A stretch of DNA of 64,000 nucleotides from Polyangium jinanense (GTDB lineage: Bacteria; Myxococcota; Polyangia; Polyangiales; Polyangiaceae): contig NZ_JAGTJJ010000004.1 of assembly GCF_028435365.1 (NCBI RefSeq), positions 62,001-126,000 on the forward strand, read 5' to 3'. Below, piece after piece: positions 8,449 to 15,946 of this stretch. A program made the translations under genes and the position numbers. The notes beneath the pieces are model-generated. The model was not told the origin of the DNA and made no database searches. It saw nothing but the letters and a program-made list of their open reading frames with translations. Positions within the stretch are counted from its first letter, which is position 1. Every line of letters begins with the position of its first letter.

Positions 8449-9426
8449 ATGAGCCTCTCCCCCGCGATCGAGGTCCGCGACCTCTCGAAGCGCTTCGGCG
8501 ACGTCGAGGCCGTCCGCGGCGTGAGCTTCACCGTGCAGGAAGGCGAGATATTCGGGTTTCTCGGGCCGAACGGCGCCGGCAAGACCACGACGATCAAGAT
8601 GCTCTGCACGCTGCTCGCGCCGACGAGCGGCGCCCTCCGCCTCGCCGGCTTCGACGTCACGAAACGCCCCGAGGACGTGCGGCGATCGATCGGCGTGATC
8701 TTTCAAGATCCGTCCCTCGACGATCGCCTCACCGCAGAGGAGAACCTCGAGCTGCACGCCGTCGTGTACGGCGTGCCCCGCGCCGAGCGTCGCGCGCGCC
8801 TCGACGAGGCCCTCGCGTTCGTGGAGCTCTCCGATCGAAGAAAAGATCTGGTGCGCACGTTCTCGGGCGGCATGAAGCGCAGGCTCGAGATCGCCCGCGG
8901 CCTCGTGCATCGCCCGCGCGTGCTCTTCCTCGATGAGCCGACGACCGGACTCGATCCGCAGACGCGGAAAGCCACCTGGGAGGTGCTGCGGGACTTGCGC
9001 GACCGGAACGGGATGACGCTGTTCCTGACGACCCATTACATGGACGAGGCCGAGAACTGCGATCGAATCGCGGTGATCGATCACGGGCGGATCGTGGCCG
9101 AGGACAGCCCCGAGGCGCTGAAGCGCGCCGTCGGAAAGGACGTGGTGTTCGTACGGACGAACGAGCCGGCGGCGCTCTGCGCGGTGCTCGCCGAGCGCTA
9201 CGGCCTCACGCCGGATCGGACGGAGGAAGGGCTCTGCTTCCGCGTGGAGGACGGCGAGGCGTTCGTGGTGCGTCTCGTGTCCGAGGTGCGCGTCGCCGTC
9301 ACGGGCATCGCCGTGCGCCGCCCGACGCTCGACGACGTGTTCCTCGCGCTCACGGGCCGTCAGATCCGGAACGGAAACGGCGAAGCCGGACGCGACACGA
9401 TGCGCGCCATGGCGCGGCGGAGATGA
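8449..9426 (+). CDS. ABC transporter ATP-binding protein (DrrA-like)
   Basis: A 325-aa ABC ATPase with Walker A GPNGAGKTT (about residues 39-47), signature FSGGMKRRLEIARG (about 138), Walker B VLFLDEPTTGLDP (about 161) and switch His in TTHYMDEAE. The C-terminal 90 residues form the extra domain typical of the daunorubicin-resistance DrrA group of ABC-2 exporters. The stop codon overlaps the next start as ATGA (9423-9426), so the permease is translationally coupled. It powers export of an unknown hydrophobic substrate at the inner membrane. Confidence 0.93.
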   Translation: MSLSPAIEVRDLSKRFGDVEAVRGVSFTVQEGEIFGFLGPNGAGKTTTIKMLCTLLAPTSGALRLAGFDVTKRPEDVRRSIGVIFQDPSLDDRLTAEENLELHAVVYGVPRAERRARLDEALAFVELSDRRKDLVRTFSGGMKRRLEIARGLVHRPRVLFLDEPTTGLDPQTRKATWEVLRDLRDRNGMTLFLTTHYMDEAENCDRIAVIDHGRIVAEDSPEALKRAVGKDVVFVRTNEPAALCAVLAERYGLTPDRTEEGLCFRVEDGEAFVVRLVSEVRVAVTGIAVRRPTLDDVFLALTGRQIRNGNGEAGRDTMRAMARRR

Positions 9427-10181
9427 GCATGCGCGCGGAGGTCGTCTACCACCTCGCCCGCCGCGACGTCGTGAAGTTCCTGCGCGACCGGCAGAACCTC
9501 GTCGCGACGCTCGTGCGGCCGCTGCTCTGGATCCTCGCCGTCGGCTTCGGGCTTCGGCGAGCGTTCGACACCGGCGCGATCGGCGTCGACTTCGTCTCCT
9601 TCCTCGTGCCCGGCGTGGCCACGATGGCCGTGCTGTTCTCCAGCATGTTCTCCGCGATCTCGATCGTGTGGGATCGCGAGTTCGGGTTCCTGAAGGAGCT
9701 GCTCGTCGCGCCCGTCCCACGCGCCACGCTGGTCTTCGCGAAGATGATCTCCGCGAGCGTGACCGCGCTCATCGAGGTCTCGGTGGTGCTCCTCGTCTCG
9801 CCGCTCTTTGGCGCGCGGATCGATCCGCTCGGCGCGCTCCTCGCGATCCCCGTGCTCGTCGCCTTCGGCATGTCCGTGAGCGCGCTCGGGATCACCGTGG
9901 CCTCGCGCATGAAGACGTTCGAGGGCTTCGGCGGGATCGTGAACTTCCTGATCCAGCCGGTGTTCTTCTTCTCCGGCGCGCTTTACCCACTCGAAGGCTT
10001 GCCGCCCGCGCTCGCGGCCGTGGTGCGGCTGAACCCGATGTCGTATGCGGTTGACGCGACGCGGGGCCTCTGCGTCGGGGTGCACCATTTCCCGATCCCG
10101 CTCGACGCGGGCGTCGTGCTCGGGACGCTCGCCCTGCTCGGTACCCTCGCGGTACGCTCGTTCTCACGGATGCAGGCGTGA
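9423..10181 (+). CDS. ABC-2 type transporter permease (DrrB-like)
   Basis: A 252-aa integral membrane protein with about six membrane segments, for example LLWILAVGFGL, FLVPGVATMAVLFSSMFSAI and VVLLVSPLFG. It has the ABC-2 family pattern of REFGFLKELLVAPVPR, followed by the FSGALYPLEGLPPAL and LNPMSYAVDATR motifs. Length and order fit DrrB/NodJ-type permeases. It overlaps the ATPase gene by 4 bases and forms the membrane half of the same exporter. The transported compound cannot be inferred from neighbours. Confidence 0.92.
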   Translation: MSMRAEVVYHLARRDVVKFLRDRQNLVATLVRPLLWILAVGFGLRRAFDTGAIGVDFVSFLVPGVATMAVLFSSMFSAISIVWDREFGFLKELLVAPVPRATLVFAKMISASVTALIEVSVVLLVSPLFGARIDPLGALLAIPVLVAFGMSVSALGITVASRMKTFEGFGGIVNFLIQPVFFFSGALYPLEGLPPALAAVVRLNPMSYAVDATRGLCVGVHHFPIPLDAGVVLGTLALLGTLAVRSFSRMQA

Positions 10182-10215
10182 ATCCCCGCGCCCGCCGCGG
10201 CGCCGCCGCAAGTTC

Positions 10216-10244
10216 TTGACGCCCGCGCGCACGAATTCCATACG
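10216..10244 (+). promoter_or_regulatory. Possible sigma-70-type promoter
   Basis: TTGACG (10216-10221) and CATACG (10239-10244) are separated by 17 bases, about 25 bases before the ATG of the coiled-coil lipoprotein gene. The -35 is near consensus; the -10 is weak. Confidence 0.3.
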
Positions 10245-10268
10245 TCGAGGAGCGTCGTTCCGATCGAA

Positions 10269-12005
10269 ATGCGAAGGCTCCACCGCCGCCCTGCCCTCCC
10301 TGCCTTGCTCCTCGCCGTGTCCCTCGCGCTCTCCGCGGCGGGCTGCGGACGCGCTTACAAGCGCGCGATGGAGCGCGGCGACACCTTCGCCCGCGCCGGC
10401 GACTGGGACGCGGCGGCAGCGGAGTACGAGCGCGCGACACGCATCGATCCGGACGAGGCCGAGGCGCAGCGCAGGCTCGCGAGCGCGCGGCGCAAGCAGT
10501 CGGAGGCGCGCACGGTCGAGAGCCGCGAGGCGCTCTCGCGCGGAGAGCTCGAAAAGGCGCTGTTCCTCGCGCGCGACGCGGCCCTGTTCGATCCGGTGAA
10601 CCAGGAGGCGCGCCGCGCCTACGTCGAGGCGCGCGCCGCCGTCTTCAAGCGCGCCGAGGAGCTGCTCGCGAGCGGCCACGACGACGCGGCCCTCGCCCTC
10701 GCGCGCGCGGCGCGGAAATGCGACCCGAACGATCAGGCCGCCGCCGTCCTCGAAGGTCGCATCCTCGATCGGATGGCGACACGCGCCTACGACCGCGCCC
10801 TCAAGTATGCCGCCGAGGGCAAACGTGGCAACGCCGTGCTCGCGTTCCGTGACGTCGAGGCCGCCCGCCCAGGCTTCCGCGACGCGAAGCAACGCGCCGA
10901 GGAGATTCGCCGCGCGCTCGAAGACGAGCTCCGCTTCTACCTCGTGATCGAAAAACCCGCGGACACGAAGGCGAGCGGCGTCTCCGCGCTCGTCGCGTCC
11001 GAGCTCCTCCGGTGGAAGGGCGACTCGCGCGCGCGGCTCGTCGTCGCGACCGCTCAAGAGCCGCCGCCGAACGCCGCCGGCGTACGCATCCAGGCCGCCT
11101 TCGACACCATCAACCGCGGCCACGACGTCGCCACGCAAGCTCGCACCTGCGATTACGTGTGCGGCACCGATCGCCTCCCGAACCCCGCCTACGACGCCGC
11201 CTCGCGCGAGGTCGACGAAGCCGAACGGCGCGCGCGCACCGCGGAGAGCAACGCCCGCCGCGCGAAGAAGATCGTCGAGGACGCGCGCCGCGCCCTCTCG
11301 TTCGCGACGAACGCACACGACCGCGCCAAGGCCGACGAGAAGCGCCTCGACCGCGAGCTCGATCAGTGCCGCGCGACGCAAAAGCCGCCCGCCGACTGCA
11401 AGGTCGAGTCGGATCGGTACGACGAGGCGCGACGCGCGCGGAGAGACGCGGAGACCCGCGAGGACGAGGCGAAACGAGAGCTCGACCGCCGGGAGCAGGA
11501 GTTCACGGACGCGCAGCAGAAGGTCTCGAACGAGCGCGACACCTGGGACCGCGCCGTCGCAGAGCTCCGCAGGACGCCCACGACGGTCCTCGTCGATCGC
11601 ATCTGCACGCACAACTACGGCGTCGAGCTGCACACGTGGAGCGCGGCCACTTCACTCGCGCTCCGCGCCCACGTCCTCGGCGACGCGAACGCCGTGACCT
11701 TGCCGCCGGATCCGATCACGACGCGCGCGACGGACGAGACCTTCCGCGCCGAGTCGGGTCGCTGCCGGGAGGTCGCCGCGGGGGACCCTCTGCGCGTCCC
11801 GTCCGACGCGGACATCGAGGCCGCGCTCGCCACGCGCGCGGTCGAGAAGATCCGCGGGCAGGTGTTCGTCTGGTACGCGGGGTACGTCCAGAGCTACGCG
11901 GACGATCACGCGCGGGAGAAAGCGGCGGGGCGAACCGAGGAGGCCAACGAGGCCTGGGTCCGCCACCTGCTCACGGGCCCGGGCCTTCCCCCGATCGGCC
12001 GCTGA
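10269..12005 (+). CDS. Coiled-coil lipoprotein with N-terminal TPR-like repeats
   Basis: A 578-aa envelope protein with a lipobox (LSAAGC) after a short signal peptide. Residues 25-220 carry TPR-like helices (GDTFARAGDWDAAAAEYERA; DPDEAEAQRRL). About residues 310-430 are a highly charged, Lys/Arg/Glu/Asp-rich heptad region predicted to be a long coiled coil (DEAERRARTAESNARRAKK). The remainder is unassigned, with Cys pairs near CDYVCG. No known family is recognised. Its last 35 bases overlap the 3' end of purK on the opposite strand. Confidence 0.8.
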   Translation: MRRLHRRPALPALLLAVSLALSAAGCGRAYKRAMERGDTFARAGDWDAAAAEYERATRIDPDEAEAQRRLASARRKQSEARTVESREALSRGELEKALFLARDAALFDPVNQEARRAYVEARAAVFKRAEELLASGHDDAALALARAARKCDPNDQAAAVLEGRILDRMATRAYDRALKYAAEGKRGNAVLAFRDVEAARPGFRDAKQRAEEIRRALEDELRFYLVIEKPADTKASGVSALVASELLRWKGDSRARLVVATAQEPPPNAAGVRIQAAFDTINRGHDVATQARTCDYVCGTDRLPNPAYDAASREVDEAERRARTAESNARRAKKIVEDARRALSFATNAHDRAKADEKRLDRELDQCRATQKPPADCKVESDRYDEARRARRDAETREDEAKRELDRREQEFTDAQQKVSNERDTWDRAVAELRRTPTTVLVDRICTHNYGVELHTWSAATSLALRAHVLGDANAVTLPPDPITTRATDETFRAESGRCREVAAGDPLRVPSDADIEAALATRAVEKIRGQVFVWYAGYVQSYADDHAREKAAGRTEEANEAWVRHLLTGPGLPPIGR

Positions 12006-13140
12006 CGAGCGCGCTGCGCGCCGCGAGCACCCGCGCTGCGGCCTTCTCCGCGGTCTCTGCCATCGCCACGAGGTGCCCCATCTTCCGACCCGGGCGCGCC
12101 TCGGTTTTTCCGTACAGATGAATCTTCACGTCCGGGAACGCCGCGACCCGCTCCCATTGCGGCTCGCCGTGCGCCCAGAGGTCCCCGAGCAGATTCGCCA
12201 TGGCCGCGGGCCGGAGCAGCGTGGGCTCGCCGAGGGGCAAACCGCAGACGGCCCGCAATTGTTGCTCGAACTGGCTCGTCACGCAGGCGTCGAACGTGTA
12301 ATGCCCCGAGTTGTGCGGCCGCGGGGCGAGCTCGTTCACCACGATGTCGCCGTTTGGCAGGTAAAACATCTCCACGCCGAGCACACCCACGAGGTCGATC
12401 GCCTTCGCGATGTCCGAGGCGAGCTCCGTCGCGCGCGCCCGCGCCATCGCGGGCACGCCCGCGGGCGCGAGCGAGACATCCAGGATGTGCCGCGCATGCC
12501 GATTCTCGGCGACCTCGAAGGGGACGATGTCTCCCTCGCGCGAACGCGCGACGACCACGGAGAGCTCACACGCGAACGGGACGAACGCTTCGAGCACGCC
12601 GAGCTTTCCGGCGAGCGCCTCGAACGCGCGGCCCGCGGCCTCGGGCGTGTCGATCCGGACCTGGCCTTTGCCGTCGTATCCGAACTCCGCCGTCTTCAGG
12701 ATCGCCGGTGTGCCGAGACGAACGAGTGCTTCGCGCAGATCGTCCTCCGTCCGGATCTCGGCGAAGCCCGCCACGGGAAAACCGCCTTTCGCGAGAAAAC
12801 GCTTTTCGTGCAGCCGGTGGCGGCACGTATCGAGCACGGCCGGCGAAGGGTGCACGGGCCGGAGCTCGGCGACGGCGGCGAGCGTCTCGGAGGGGACGTT
12901 TTCGAACTCGAACGTCACGACGTCGACCGCCTCGGCGAAGCGCCGCGCCGCGTCCACGTCCTCGTACGGCGCGACGACCTCGACGTCCGCGACCTGGCCT
13001 GCGGGCCCGTCCTGCGAGGGGTCGAGCGCGTGCACGCGGTAGCCCATGCGCCGCGCCGCGATCGCGAACATGCGGCCGAGCTGTCCGCCGCCCAGAATGC
13101 CCACGGTGCGTCCGGGGAGAATGGGGCCGCCGGAGGTCAC
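11971..13140 (-). CDS. purK: 5-(carboxyamino)imidazole ribonucleotide synthase
   Basis: A 389-aa ATP-grasp enzyme that carboxylates AIR with ATP and bicarbonate in de novo purine synthesis. The N-terminus VGILGGGQLGRMFAIAA is the PurK pre-ATP-grasp nucleotide-binding motif. EFENVP, AILKTAEFGYDGKGQ and NELAPRPHNSGHYT are family signatures, the last carrying the metal-binding end of the ATP-grasp site. The start is GTG (13140), four bases after the purE stop, so purE and purK form one operon. The 3' end overlaps the convergent lipoprotein gene by 35 bases. Confidence 0.97.
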   Translation of the reverse strand: MTSGGPILPGRTVGILGGGQLGRMFAIAARRMGYRVHALDPSQDGPAGQVADVEVVAPYEDVDAARRFAEAVDVVTFEFENVPSETLAAVAELRPVHPSPAVLDTCRHRLHEKRFLAKGGFPVAGFAEIRTEDDLREALVRLGTPAILKTAEFGYDGKGQVRIDTPEAAGRAFEALAGKLGVLEAFVPFACELSVVVARSREGDIVPFEVAENRHARHILDVSLAPAGVPAMARARATELASDIAKAIDLVGVLGVEMFYLPNGDIVVNELAPRPHNSGHYTFDACVTSQFEQQLRAVCGLPLGEPTLLRPAAMANLLGDLWAHGEPQWERVAAFPDVKIHLYGKTEARPGRKMGHLVAMAETAEKAAARVLAARSALVSGRSGEGPGP

Positions 13141-13144
13141 GTCG

Positions 13145-13633
13145 TCAAACCTCGCTTTCGAGCGCGGCCCGGGTCTGCTCCGCGCGGAAGGCCTTGATGC
13201 GCTCGCGCAGCGGGGCGTCGGTGAGCGCGAGGATGGAAGCGGCGAGGAGCGCGGCGTTCTTCGCGCCCGCGTCCCCGATCGCCAGGGTCCCGACCGGGAT
13301 GCCGCCCGGCATCTGCACGATGGAAAGCAGCGAGTCGAGCCCGTGCAGGGCGTGCGAGAGGATCGGCACCCCGAGCACGGGCAGGACGGTCTTCGCGGCC
13401 ACCATCCCGGGCAAGTGCGCGGCGCCGCCCGCGCCGGCGATGATCACCTGCAGGCCGCGCGCCTCGGCCTCCTCCGCGTAACGGAAGAGGAGGTCCGGCG
13501 TGCGGTGCGCGCTGACCACGCGCATCTCGTACGGCACCTCCAGGCGATCGAGCATCTCGGCCGCTTTTCGCAGGGTCGGCGCGTCGCTCGTGCTGCCCAT
13601 GATGATCCCCACGCGGGGGGCGCGCTGCGTCAT
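13145..13633 (-). CDS. purE: N5-carboxyaminoimidazole ribonucleotide mutase
   Basis: A 162-aa PurE of normal length. It converts N5-CAIR, the product of PurK, to CAIR. Signatures are [14 protein letters not shown] at the N-terminus, VVSAHRTP (active-site His) and [14 protein letters not shown]. The ATG at 13633 is the conserved start; the longer frame to 13669 adds an unconserved peptide. It lies immediately upstream of purK with a 4-base gap. Confidence 0.97.
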   Translation of the reverse strand: MTQRAPRVGIIMGSTSDAPTLRKAAEMLDRLEVPYEMRVVSAHRTPDLLFRYAEEAEARGLQVIIAGAGGAAHLPGMVAAKTVLPVLGVPILSHALHGLDSLLSIVQMPGGIPVGTLAIGDAGAKNAALLAASILALTDAPLRERIKAFRAEQTRAALESEV

Positions 13634-13740
13634 GGCGCGTGTTCTAGTCGGTTTCGGGGCGCACGTCACCGAACTCGGACGTCGAGTCCGACCGCCCGGT
13701 GAAACGAGCGGACGGACCCGGGCCCGTGCGCCTTCCCAGG

Positions 13741-13810
13741 GGTCCCCGAGCCCAGCACGAGCTCGGGGACCACGGGGGTCTTCGGGTTTGCCGAAGGCGA
13801 GGCGCCTTCG
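13741..13810 (-). terminator. Paired hairpins downstream of the Gly/Tyr-rich gene
   Basis: Just past the stop of the minus-strand gene ending at 13812 lie a hairpin CGAAGGCG-agg-CGCCTTCG (13792-13810) and then a perfect 11-bp stem GGTCCCCGAGC / GCTCGGGGACC with a 9-base loop (13741-13771). A third short stem, CTTCGG/CCGAAG (13780-13796), overlaps the first. No T-run follows, so a bidirectional or Rho-assisted terminator is more likely than a classical one. Confidence 0.5.
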
Positions 13811-13811
13811 A

Positions 13812-14516
13812 TCAGTCCCAGCCGGCGCCGCAGGGCCCGATGTCGTTGAACGCGAACTCGCGACCGGCGATGTAGAGCCTCATGCGGCGGAAATCGAGGC
13901 CGCCCGCGTAGGCGCCGGCGCCGTCGCAGAAATCGCCGTAGTAGTCATTGAGATCGAGCGCGCCCTGCCAGATGTTGCCCTGGAGCGGCGTGGCGTAGTA
14001 GCCGCCGACTTGGACGTCACTGAAGTACGCGTCTTTGTTGTACCACCCGCCGCCGGCGCCGCCGCAGGTCGCGCCGCCCGTGAGGAACGCGTACATCTCG
14101 ATCTCGTCCTCCAGGCACTCGTCGACCGCGAAACGGCAGAAAATCTGCTGGCCGTCGAAGCAGACGTCGACGTCACCGAACACGAGATCGTCGACGGGGC
14201 CGGGGAGGCCGCAGTCGACGCCGGGGGCGCAGCCGCCGCCGTAAGGCCCATAGCCGCCGTAGCCGTAGCCGCCGCCCCAGTCGTAGATCCGGCCCTTGCC
14301 GCCGTAGTACCCGCCGCGGGGGCCGTACCCGCGGTATCCATATCCATACCCGCCGCGATAGCCAGGTCCGCCGTATCCATATCCGCCGTAATATCCAGGA
14401 CCGAACCCGTCATCATCGACGCCCCAAGCACCCGTACCCGCAAGCGCCTGCCCGGAAGCGGCGAGGAGCATGGCAGAAGCGAATGCGGCGGAAAGGATCC
14501 CGAGCGACTTCTTCAT
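13812..14516 (-). CDS. Secreted Gly/Tyr-rich repeat protein
   Basis: A 234-aa protein with a clear signal peptide ([16 protein letters not shown]..., cleavage near GQALAG). Residues 35-95 consist of short degenerate GGYGYGG/GYRG/GYYGG repeats. The C-terminal 135 residues form a separate domain with six Cys ([43 protein letters not shown]), probably disulfide-bonded outside the cytoplasm. The ribosome site is a strong AGGGGG. Gly/Tyr-rich segments occur in adhesive or matrix proteins; a surface or extracellular role is inferred. I do not recognise the C-terminal domain. Confidence 0.8.
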   Translation of the reverse strand: MKKSLGILSAAFASAMLLAASGQALAGTGAWGVDDDGFGPGYYGGYGYGGPGYRGGYGYGYRGYGPRGGYYGGKGRIYDWGGGYGYGGYGPYGGGCAPGVDCGLPGPVDDLVFGDVDVCFDGQQIFCRFAVDECLEDEIEMYAFLTGGATCGGAGGGWYNKDAYFSDVQVGGYYATPLQGNIWQGALDLNDYYGDFCDGAGAYAGGLDFRRMRLYIAGREFAFNDIGPCGAGWD

Positions 14517-14882
14517 GAAAACCCCCTTTTCGGTTCTCTGCCTCCTCTCGCGTCAAACATCGACGCGAGAAGGGCCGGCGTCTCATTACATCAAGCAGCG
14601 GCTCGCCGGCGGGCCGCGCGACCCGAAGCATTGCAAGGTCGCGGCCGCGCGGATGACGCGCCGTGGTCGTTCGGAAGCGTGCGATATGGGGTCGCACGCC
14701 GGCTACGCACCACGGCCGCGAACGTATTTCGGTCCGCGGACATACGCACGCCGTGCAATGAGAAACCATACCGCCCCGCCTGCGCCGCGCGCCCGGATCG
14801 AGGACGGAGCCGCGCGCCCCGCGCGAACGGGTGAAGGCGGCCCGGACGCCGCGGCGGCGTGGGGATCGTCGGGAACGTCCCC
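14517..14882. other. Intergenic leader with a 5' UTR hairpin
   Basis: This 366-bp region has no supported gene. Close to the start of the Gly/Tyr-rich gene it contains CTCGCGTC (14547-14554) and GACGCGAG (14562-14569), a perfect 8-bp stem with a 7-base loop. On the minus-strand transcript it lies about 30 bases before the ATG and just upstream of the purine-rich ribosome-site region. It could be an mRNA-stabilising or regulatory stem. The rest (14570-14882) shows nothing I can assign. Confidence 0.45.
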
Positions 14883-15689
14883 TCAGCCGAATCGCTCGAG
14901 CGCCTCTCCCACGGTGGAAAGGCGCCGCGCGCGGAGCAGGCCTCCTTCGAGGAGCTCGGCGCGGACCGGATCGACGAGGTGCGTGTCCGTCGGCCGGCCT
15001 TCGAGATCGGCGCAAAGCACGTCGAGCAGGACGCCGTCGGTCTCGGCGACGTGCCAGTGCACGTTGTCGCGCTCGTCGGAGATGCTCGTCGCCTCGCCCG
15101 GGCCGAGGACCCGATCGATCGTGGGCCGGAGGACGATACCGCCGGGCTCGTCGCGCACGCGATCGTAATGGCGGACGCGGAATCGACCCCGGAGCACGTA
15201 ATGCATCGAGACCATGTTGTCGTGCGCGTGCGGCGGGTTCGCCCGGCCGGCGCGCAGGACGAAGAGCTTCGTCACGAGCCGCGGACCGTCGTCTCCGGGC
15301 AGCGTGGTCGAGAACGGTACGACCGCGGCGCCGCGACTCGCCGCGGGCGCGCGCGCGAGGAGCGATTCGATGTCGATGGCGCGGGCGATTTCTTCCGGCG
15401 TGACGCCGCGGAAGGCCTGCTCCACGAGCTCCTGCCACGTCGCGGACGAAAATCGCCCCTCGGCGAGGGCACGGGAGGCCTCACGGGCGGCAAGAAAGAC
15501 ATTCTCTGCGGCACGACGCTCGGCGGATGCGGCCGCGCCCGAGAAGAGGGTGTACCGGGCCAGGGCGCCGAGGGCCGCGGTGAGGCACGCGCCCATTGCG
15601 ACGCGTCGCCCGATGCGACGATCGGCGCGCAGAGCCCCCATGGCCGAGGGCCTACCCGGGAGCACGAACGTGCGCGTTTCGCTGGGCAT
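14883..15689 (-). CDS. Membrane-anchored cupin-domain protein
   Basis: A protein of about 268 aa with an N-terminal hydrophobic segment (VAMGACLTAALGALARY) that should anchor or export it. The C-terminal half is a cupin-like beta-barrel with PPHAHDNMVSMHYVLRG (His-x-His metal site) and NVHWHV near the end of the barrel, reminiscent of cysteine-dioxygenase-type cupins. The middle region (TWQELVEQAFRGVTPEE) is helical. The start is uncertain: ATG 15689 is used here, but ATG 15728 is also in frame and neither has a strong ribosome site. Substrate unknown. Confidence 0.65.
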   Translation of the reverse strand: MPSETRTFVLPGRPSAMGALRADRRIGRRVAMGACLTAALGALARYTLFSGAAASAERRAAENVFLAAREASRALAEGRFSSATWQELVEQAFRGVTPEEIARAIDIESLLARAPAASRGAAVVPFSTTLPGDDGPRLVTKLFVLRAGRANPPHAHDNMVSMHYVLRGRFRVRHYDRVRDEPGGIVLRPTIDRVLGPGEATSISDERDNVHWHVAETDGVLLDVLCADLEGRPTDTHLVDPVRAELLEGGLLRARRLSTVGEALERFG

Positions 15690-15946
15690 GGATATGCCCG
15701 CATTACGAGACGCAGGGCCGAAAGTCAAGAAAACAGCGCGATCGAGGCGCCGCGTTCGTATCCATTCCCCGCGTTCGCCCTTCGCCGCCGCTCATTCCGG
15801 GAAATATCCAGCCTGGAGATACCCCACGTGTGTCGCGTACGGATCTCGCGTAGATGACGTCGCCAAGCCGATGACGGTGAATCGGCCCACGTTTCGAGCG
15901 TCATGACATTGCCGGTGCCGAAAAACCGTGGCAAGAGCGTCTCTAC

